A DNA stretch of 64,000 bases from Phycomyces nitens. Its lineage: Eukaryota > Mucoromycota > Mucoromycetes > Mucorales > Phycomycetaceae. Every line of letters begins with the position of its first letter. Positions within the stretch are counted from its first letter, which is position 1. The stretch lies in contig JAHRBC010000002.1 of assembly GCA_022702545.1 (NCBI GenBank), positions 1,054,001 to 1,118,000 on the forward strand. The letters run 5' to 3'. Position numbers and translations under genes: made by a program. Under the pieces are notes generated by a model. The model searched no databases, was not told the DNA's origin, and saw only the letters and a list, made by a program, of their open reading frames with translations. This document shows, in pieces, positions 57,585 to 64,000 of the stretch.

Positions 57585-58580
57585 TTACTGGGGTATCTGG
57601 ACCTGGTCTTTTCTCTGATCAATTGTGGCGAGGATCTCTAAGGAAGGAGCAGACTTGGCAGGGCACTGACGAACCATATGGCCAGCTTGGCCACAATACA
57701 GACAGAGGCCTTGGGCTCTTTGACAATCTTTTTCAGCTTGAGGCAATGGCCCTCTTGGTGTTACACGCAACGCATCAATTTCCATTGGTGCGGGACCGGT
57801 ATATTGGGTAGAGGCTGGTGCGTTGGCGTGGGGATTGGTGGGAGCAGGGTTGTACAAGGAGAAATGAGGGTGATGAGGACCACGTGAGCGTTCAAGGCGG
57901 CGTTCTTGGAAGCGGTTATCAATTCTAGTGGTGACTTCGACAAGTTCATTCATAGACGTTGGTCTTTGCGGGACTTTGCAAAGTTCATCTTTGATTTCCT
58001 CATTAAGTGCACGGTAGAATGCAGCACAGAGAGCAGACTCATTCCAGGAGACATCAGAGGCAATACGACGAAATTTGCCAGCAAGAACAGCAACAGAACG
58101 ACGCCCTTGGGTTATTGTCATGAGTTTTCTTTTGGCATTTCCTGATGCATCAGGATCACCAAAGGCAACGTTAAATTCGTGGACAAAAGCAGAGAAATCT
58201 TGTAGTATAGCCTGGTTATTTTGACGCAGATAGGGAGCAAACCAAGAGAAGGCAGGACCACGGAGACGAGAAGCAGCAAAAGAGACCTTGGACCCTTCAT
58301 TATAATAACGCATGGGTTGAGACATGAATACCAGTTGTAGCTGGAGAATGAAATCTCCAGCAAGACGACGATCACCGTGAAAGGCCTCAGGGTCAGCTAC
58401 CTTGGGCTCATACTGTGGAGGAGGGTACTGTGTTTGGGTTGGCTGATTCTCCGTAAAGGTGTGTTCTTGGTTGGTGGTGGTAGGAGTTTTTAGAGCACAA
58501 AGCTCTTCAAGTTCTTGTCGCATGGTTGCCATTTCCAGGATTAGGTGGGCCATTTCCGAAGATTCTCCATATTCAGGCAT
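57585..58580 (-). CDS. element 3 Gag
   Basis: 331 aa from ATG 58580 ([10 protein letters not shown]). A coiled-coil start ([15 protein letters not shown]), then the retrotransposon Gag region ([49 protein letters not shown]). A classical CCHC knuckle [14 protein letters not shown] sits near residue 300. Intact; forms the capsid of the element. The pol frame starts just downstream in another frame, so pol would need a frameshift or reinitiation. Confidence 0.88.
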   Translation of the reverse strand: MPEYGESSEMAHLILEMATMRQELEELCALKTPTTTNQEHTFTENQPTQTQYPPPQYEPKVADPEAFHGDRRLAGDFILQLQLVFMSQPMRYYNEGSKVSFAASRLRGPAFSWFAPYLRQNNQAILQDFSAFVHEFNVAFGDPDASGNAKRKLMTITQGRRSVAVLAGKFRRIASDVSWNESALCAAFYRALNEEIKDELCKVPQRPTSMNELVEVTTRIDNRFQERRLERSRGPHHPHFSLYNPAPTNPHANAPASTQYTGPAPMEIDALRVTPRGPLPQAEKDCQRAQGLCLYCGQAGHMVRQCPAKSAPSLEILATIDQRKDQVQIPQ

Positions 58581-58671
58581 AGTCTTATAAGAACCGGAGC
58601 TGGAGGTGGTGGTTGTTGAACTGGAGCAGGACGGAGCAGTATAGGCAGGAATTTTGTAGAAGCGAACAAAC

Positions 58672-58958
58672 TGTCAGGAACCGATCTAGACAAAGGCAAG
58701 AACAGAAAAAACAGGCAGAGAGTTTGAAGATAGATTCCTTTAATAAAGATGTTGTTCGCTTGATCCTTCTATGATCAAGCTCTAGGGGTATTTATATGAA
58801 TATTTCTAGCTAATGTCTACTAAGATAATTATAATGATTGGTTCTATGGAGTGTCTTTACAAGGAAAGCAAGGAAAGAATACTATTGGTCTTAGAGGTGC
58901 GATGTCCGGATCTGGTTATGATTGGTCAATCAATTTTACCAATAGGATGTTTCTTACA
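58672..58958 (-). repeat. 5' LTR of element 3
   Basis: Promoter-side LTR for the minus-strand element, about 287 bp. The gag ATG follows 92 nt downstream. Confidence 0.92.
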
Positions 58959-59515
58959 GTTTCATTCCTTGATTAAAGATAGCAGAGCTGAAGATGTGGT
59001 ATTCAAGATTCCAATTGGATGTTTATGTCATTGACAACCTTACATAAGGGAGGGTCATTTAGTTTTACTTCAAAAAAGTAGAGCAAAGAAAAGAAAAGAA
59101 ATATAAACTAACCTCGGCGTAATACAGCTATAAAAAAATTTCATTTTTTTTGGTGCTTGAAAAAGGGCGAGATGTGTGTTTCATTCCTAGATTAAAAACA
59201 ACAGAGCTGAAGATGTGGTATACAAGATGCCAATCGGGCATTTATTAAGGTGGCAATCTTACGTGATGGAGAGTTATTTGATTTTATTTCAAAGGAGAGG
59301 ACCAAAGCAAAGATAAAACAGCTAAAGGAAAAGAGGAAAAGAAAAAGTGCGCTAAAACATATACTAAAAATATGAGAGAACCAATAAGAGCAGCCTAAAG
59401 AATATTAAAGACTTAGTCTGTTTCTCTTAGATGAAAGCTCATTGCTCATTCCTAGTGGTGTAAACCTATATCAAACAGTAGAAATATTATATTAATATTA
59501 ACTTGAGAATAGATG
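58959..59515. repeat. segment R', second copy of the 558-bp flank
   Basis: GTTTCATTCCTTGATT to GAGAATAGATG, matching 53078-53635. It continues on the right into unique sequence (AGCAACAAAAAGC). Confidence 0.9.
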
Positions 59516-59932
59516 AGCAACAAAAAGCTCTAACTTATAGTACATCTGTCATGATTGGGGATTCAGCCTTGTCATCCGTTTGAAATACCTCATCTTCCAA
59601 AAGAAAAGAACTGCTTGCTCTTTCCTGCTATAACATAATAAAAATATTGTATTAATTATAATGTATATTCAAATGTTTGTTAATTAATAAACTTGCCTGG
59701 CTGTTCTCTGCTATTTTTCTCTTACGAGTCTGGTTTGCACTCTTAAAGGTGTCTTGAAGAAGATTCTTGGCACACCACATTCTTTTGCACTTGTAAATGT
59801 GGAGTGCTATTGTCCTAGCCGTGCCTCACTGGCCACAATCATTGATGACAGGTACGTTGATTTTGTCATCATTGACCAAGAAGTGTCTTTGCTGCTGTTG
59901 CTATTATTAGTCAAATAATCTCTTACCTACCC
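59516..59932. other. spacer with decayed coding trace
   Basis: AT-rich. Short plus-strand segments (for example ASLATIIDD near 59825) may be leftovers of upstream exons of the next pseudogene but are too broken to call. Confidence 0.3.
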
Positions 59933-60810
59933 ATGGAAAAAGTAATTAGAGTATACTCCAAGCTTATCACGTCAAACTTGAAGGGCGGTAGAAATGCCAG
60001 TTTGCTTGTTGAGCGCTTTGCTGTTCATAGCTTTGTCAGTTTAGCAAACAGCTCTCAGAATTATCCTAGTACAAGTCAGCCGTCCACATATAATGAAGCA
60101 AGTTTCTTAGATCTTCCAGATGGTGTAAGTGCTGCCCAGCTATGGGAGCCATTCAACTGACATGCCAGCTTGAATGATGATGATTTGGAAGGTGTCAGCA
60201 GCCCTGTTGTCAAGAATACTTTGGCAAAGTACTATGTGCGAAACAGTGGTATGAACAGTATTGAACTTGATGACCCAATGATTGTTGTTGCTTCTCGTCT
60301 TTGGAAAAATTCAACCATACATTCTTCATGTATATACCGAAGAATAAAAAACGAGACCAGACGTGGCAATCATCATGTGATGTTCACCTGTCTATACAGA
60401 AAGTGAGTATTGGTATTAGTCAAAATACAAAATAGAGATCACTTGCATTTTTTATATTTTTATCTAGCTGTTGCAATATAACTATTCAAAGCTGGTTTGT
60501 TGGCACCATGGAATTTTATTTTGAGCATAAAGAGGTTGATGGCACACCACACTTTCTGGCATTCGTTGAAGTGATGAAAGAGCATGGTACAGCAGCCCAT
60601 GACTCATCTGTGCCAATCGTAATACGGCGGTCACACAGCTCAACTGGACAAACAACCCAGCCAAAATATGCTGTTAATGTGGATGACATTCAGCATCAAG
60701 TTGGGCTCATCCAGTACCCTCCGAGTAGTAATCAGTTCTTTATCATTGCACCATATTACATGTTTAATGACAATCTGTGTGTGACCATGGGGAACCTTGC
60801 CACTTTATAA
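59933..60810 (+). pseudogene. C-terminal remnant of a CACTA/tnp2-type transposase
   Basis: Reads MEKVIRVYSKLITSN from 59933. An in-frame TGA at 60158-60160 interrupts, then NDDDLEGVSSPVVKNTLAKYYV. A probable intron (GTGAGT...CTAG, about 60402-60468) is followed by SWFVGTMEFYFEHKE and PHFLAFVEVMKEH, ending at TAA 60810. The order KYY, then IVVASRLWKNSTIHSS, then a compact beta-rich segment ending FLAFVEV aligns in pattern with the C-termini of the two complete CACTA transposases (LLEYY, TIVNNRIQKFPSINL, HVFAYVHW). The catalytic part is absent. A third, older CACTA lineage is the best explanation. Confidence 0.5.
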
Positions 60811-60907
60811 AAATTTTCTTTTTCTTTTTTCTTTCCTTATAAATATCAATACCAAATAAAATAAAATAAAATGGCTAATAATGTCAAAAACAAAAAAATT
60901 GTTTCAA

Positions 60908-61190
60908 AAAAACGGTAGCATAACTACCATTTTGTTCACACAGGCGAAAAATTATTTTTCTCAAAAATGCGCAACATCTTTAACACCAAATAAAATGCTC
61001 ATTTCAATAAACAACGTTGCCTAAAAACTTACGAGCCCTTTATATGGTGCTACAACTACCTCATTGCCAGATGAAAAGACATTTCATGCGACTTTTATGA
61101 ATCGGGATCAATGACATTACCTTTCAACCACAATCTGTGGAGATAAAGTGCTCTAAAATCATAAAAAACAGTAGTTATGCTACCGTTTTT
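60908..61190. mobile_element. 283-bp TIR element (MITE-like)
   Basis: AAAAACGGTAGCATAACTAC at 60908-60927 is the exact inverted complement of 61171-61190. There is no coding capacity between them. No TSD could be assigned because the left flank is an A-run. The family is unknown. Confidence 0.55.
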
Positions 61191-61202
61191 GGCACAGCTA
61201 CC

Positions 61203-63263
61203 GGTCCTTCTGCCGTAGTGTTTATTCCCAGTTATGCCAGCATAGCGTCCCCCCTGACAGACCTGACCAAGAGTACTGGTGCCAAGCGTAGACCGATTGT
61301 ATGGACGGAGGAGTGTCAAAGGAGCTTCGACCTAATCAAGGAAAAGCTGACCTCGCCTCCAGTCCTTCAAGCTCTGGATGTGCACAGACCATACCGTATA
61401 GAAACCGATGCGTCTGATTTTGGTATTGGTGCGGTATTGTTACAAGAAGGCAAGAATGGTTTGTGGCACCCTCTGGCATACGAGTCCAAGAAGTTCTCTT
61501 CGGCAGAGCAATCCTATCCGGCCCAAGAAAGAGAATTACTCAGAATTATGCATGCTCTCCACACCTGGCGTTGCCTCATCGATGGTAGACCGTATACTGT
61601 GTTCTCGGACCACCTTCCCCTCAAGTATTTCCAGTCTCAAGTGACACCAACCCCACGCTTAGTCAGATGGATCACCGAGTTGGAACTATATGCCCCCGAC
61701 ATTCAGTACAAGCCAGGAAAAGAGAACGATGTACCCAATGCCCTGTCCCGCGTTGGAGGTCCCGAAAGCAAGAGCGCTGCAGACTCAATAGAACCTGACT
61801 ATCTGTATGCCACACCGCTGACCCACGCAACTGACTGGCCGAACTATTATCTCTTCCAACCAGACCAGGTACCTCCTGAGGCCAGGCAGATCGTCAAGAA
61901 GAATCAAGAGCACTTCGTAACAAGGGATCGGAAGGTATACCGAAGAGTACAGCTGAAAGAAGATGAAGTGAGAGAAGTGCCGTTCCTGCCTTTTGCCCGT
62001 CGTGCCGACACTGTTCAGTCTTTTCATAAAGGCTTTGGTCACTCAGGACTGGTGACCATGATGGATATGTTGAAGCCTTGTTACTAGTGGCCCACCATGC
62101 GTAATGACTTGAAAGAATGGTTGAGCTCGTGCCCTGAATGTCAATTAAACGCAAGGAAGGATGGCCAGCACCATGACGAGATGCACCCATTGAAGGTTCC
62201 CGAAGCATTCCAGCGATGGCATCTAGACTTCATTGGCAGACTTCCCGCAACCTTAAAAGGAAACCGGTGGATCCTTGTTGCCGTCGACTACACCACCAAC
62301 TGGCCAATTGCCCGCGCTGTCCCAGTAGCATCTGCTGAAGCCGTGGCCGACTTCATTTATGAAGAGATCGTGATGCGTTTTGGGTGTCCAGGCAAGATTC
62401 TAATGGACCGTGGGGCCAACTTTACAAGCAAACTAGTAGCCACCTACTTAAGTTGTATCAAGACCAACCACTGCCTCACCTCTGCCTTCCACCCACGCAC
62501 CAATGGTAAGTGTGAGCGCCTCAACAGAACCCTCAAGCAAATGTTGCGCAAGTACACGAATGGTGCTCTCCACCGCTGGGATGAATTCCTGTTTGCTGCC
62601 CTGTGGGCCTGCCGCATCCGCACCTACTCTACTACTGGCTACAGTCCATTTTTCCTCACGTATGGCCGCCATCCTGTTCTCCCTGGGGATCCGCAACTGC
62701 CTTATTTGGACACAGTCACTTCTGAAGACCCTCAGGCCATTGCTGATAAGACTGCTGATCAACTTGAAAACGTAGGAAGAGCACGTGAAGCTGCAGAGCT
62801 ACGCATGCGAGTGATGAGTGAGAAGGATAAAGAGAAATGGGATGCCGTGATCAAGAAAGTGTCATTCGAGATTGGCGACCATGTCAAACTCATGCACGAA
62901 GGCCGTTTTGGTTTGGAACCTCGGTTCAAGGGTCCTTTTGTTGTCATGAACAAGAACAATAATTATGGGACATACCAGTTGAAGACCATGGAAGGCAAGC
63001 CTCTCGCGTCCTGGGTCCATGTTGACCGCCTGTACAAGACCCACGGTGACACCCCTCATGACACGTGGTACAACCCGACCGCCTCTCGTTCAGCTTGGCG
63101 CGCTGCGATGCGACTTCTGGATACTGAGGTCCCCAACGATGCCATTGACCCTGTGGCTTCTCCCGACGATACTAGTGCTCGTAGACGATCACAAAGCCAG
63201 GAGGGGGGTAATGTCAGAGTTGACATTGGTAACCAAAATCGGCTTTTAGTAGATAACCAGTAA
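61203..63263 (+). pseudogene. gypsy element 4: RT tail, RNase H, integrase (5'-truncated, one stop)
   Basis: Enters in the RT tail (FIPSYASIASPLTDLTKS). RNase H: IETDASDFGIGAVLLQ, ERELLRIMHALHTW, VFSDHLPLKYF, VPNALSR. Integrase zinc-binding segment: FHKGFGHSGLVTMMDMLKPCY, then an in-frame TAG at about 62086, then CPECQLN. Core: WHLDFIGRLP, ILMDRGANF, FHPRTNGKCERLNR with the catalytic Asp, Asp, Glu. The C-terminal domain contains FEIGDHVKLMHEGRFGLEPRFKGPF. No chromodomain is visible before the stop at 63263, which overlaps the polypurine tract and LTR. Gag, protease and RT core are missing. A different lineage from elements 1-3 by sequence. Confidence 0.82.
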
Positions 63264-63535
63264 TGGTTGACCTTGTTGGGTAAACACTCAGACCTTGCCG
63301 ATTGGTCTTCTTGCATATGTTTTGGAAAATGTCTCAAATGTCTCAAATGTCTTAGATTGCAAATATCTTGTCAGTATATCCTACTGGACAATCATCATCT
63401 AAGACATATTAAAGTAGCTATACATTTAGCCTTAAATCCGATTATATTTTGTATAAATAGTAAAAGGATTTGTCTCAATAAAAAGTATCTATATTCTATC
63501 TAAAAACTATTCTCTAAACTTGACGATCCCCAGTG
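63212..63535 (+). repeat. 3' LTR of gypsy element 4 (right border uncertain)
   Basis: The polypurine tract GGAGGGGGGTAA ends at 63211 and TGTCAGAGTTGACATTGG follows. TGTATAAATAG at about 63450 and AATAAAAAG at 63477 are LTR-type promoter and polyadenylation signals. The right border is a guess, near GATCCCCA. No second copy in the window. Confidence 0.6.
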
Positions 63536-63905
63536 GTATTGATTCTGCGACTTATGTCGGACATTATTTTGATGAATCCGTAAAATCTGAAGATGATTAA
63601 CCGCAGTACTTCTTTACGCGCAGTAACATCGTCCTGAGCATTAACCGCAGTACAATGTCTCTTCTTTTATTAAAATATCATATAATAGCTACTGCGGATA
63701 ATGCGCAGTATTAGTTAGAAAACTATATAAGATAACCAAAGTCATAACAATAAAAAGGTATCTTTTATCCTCTCTTTGATTTTACGTATACTCCTGTTTC
63801 CCCAGTGGGATTGACCTTTTGGCTTTGTTATAGTAAAAGGAAGACCATCCCAGATCAGGAACGACAATTGGTAGCTGAAGCTATTTTTCCTCCTAAGAAA
63901 CTTTG
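63536..63905 (+). promoter_or_regulatory. GC-motif cluster and TATA upstream of the last open frame
   Basis: Five copies of (C/G)CGCAGTA-type octamers on both strands lie at 63601, 63618, 63645, 63690 (inverted) and 63703. A CTATATAAG TATA box follows at about 63723. The arrangement suggests an LTR-type promoter of a further element. CCCAGTGG-ATTGA occurs at both 63529 and 63795. Confidence 0.35.
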
Positions 63906-64000
63906 ATGGATCCGGTTGAAAGACACCAAAAGACATCTGACAATAAAACACTTAGCCAGTTCGAGATTGAAGAACGAGTCCAGAACTTGTTACCCAGTGA
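63906..64000 (+). CDS. partial open frame running off the window
   Basis: ATG at 63906, then 31 open codons (MDPVERHQKTSDNKT ... IEERVQNLLPS) to the window end. It is hydrophilic and follows a possible LTR, so the start of a retroelement Gag is plausible. Too short to identify. Confidence 0.4.
   Translation, partial: MDPVERHQKTSDNKTLSQFEIEERVQNLLPS

Larger units (their letters stand above)
53636..58958 (-). mobile_element. Ty3/gypsy chromodomain retrotransposon (element 3), minus strand
   Basis: LTRs of 287 bp at 53636-53922 and 58672-58958 (plus strand TGTCAGGAACC...TTTCTTACA) differ at only a few bases. The polypurine tract on the minus strand (GAGAGGGAGGTGA) lies at 53923-53935. Flanking 5-mers are AGATG on the left and GTTTC on the right, not a TSD. 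Each matches the edge of the duplicated segment R instead. Confidence 0.9.

Noticed and set aside
52597..63553. Shared 14-mer ATTGATTCTGCGAC at 52597 and 63540
   Set aside because: The match is short and the flanking sequences are unrelated; chance is sufficient.
1..64000. CRISPR arrays, bacterial operons, ribosome-binding sites and riboswitches
   Set aside because: The gene structure, introns and transposon types are eukaryotic; no spaced short direct repeats of array type were seen.
1..64000. tRNA and rRNA genes
   Set aside because: No cloverleaf or rRNA core segment was recognised by eye. A covariance-model scan would be needed to rule out single tRNAs.

Overview
This is eukaryotic DNA and almost certainly fungal. 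It is AT-rich, with short GT...AG introns of about 50-100 nt. It carries a White-Collar-2-type PAS/GATA regulator, a CipC-like (DUF3759) stress protein and a WRKY/GCM-like zinc-finger protein, surrounded by chromodomain Ty3/gypsy retrotransposons and DNA transposons. I infer an early-diverging fungus, most likely Mucoromycotina (Mucorales). The species cannot be fixed from the sequence alone.

Layout. Positions 1-13,000 are gene-poor host DNA: a decayed leucine-rich gene (436-1870, minus), a five-exon CipC-like gene (4656-5237, plus), a three-exon WRKY/GCM-like regulator (8231-9940, plus), a three-exon WC-2-like photoreceptor partner (10955-12145, minus) and a U6 snRNA pseudogene (12958-13025, minus). 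Everything from about 13.7 kb to the end is transposon-derived.

13.7-19.4 kb holds a FAR1/MULE transposase remnant and a Tc1/mariner remnant. The latter is cut by a non-autonomous CACTA element, which holds a solo LTR (5-bp TSD CTATT), which in turn holds a second CACTA copy. 19.9-39.9 kb is one chromodomain Ty3/gypsy element (element 1), bounded by the 5-bp duplication ATTCC and inflated from perhaps 5-6 kb to 20 kb by later events. A MULE sits in its 5' LTR. A truncated Helitron, a 619-bp LTR and the 3' half of a second gypsy element sit in its reverse transcriptase. A two-gene CACTA element sits in its integrase/chromodomain region. 40.7-46.1 kb is a young gypsy element with identical LTRs. 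46.3-52.8 kb is a second complete two-gene CACTA element, the probable parent of the defective copies at 15.6-19.4 kb. 53.0-59.5 kb is a minus-strand gypsy element flanked by a duplicated 558-bp host segment. 59.9-64 kb holds a CACTA transposase tail, a small TIR element, a decayed gypsy element and the start of another open frame.

How the parts work together. The most informative system is the CACTA pair. Each element carries two convergent spliced genes: a tnp2-type transposase of about 920-960 aa, and a partner protein of about 355 aa with a conserved four-exon structure. I do not recognise the partner from any family; it may be the fungal counterpart of the accessory TnpA-type protein. 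Both elements have readable genes, intact TIRs and matching 3-bp target duplications, and one family has deletion derivatives in the same window. TSDs and interrupted reading frames give a relative insertion order for most of the nest.
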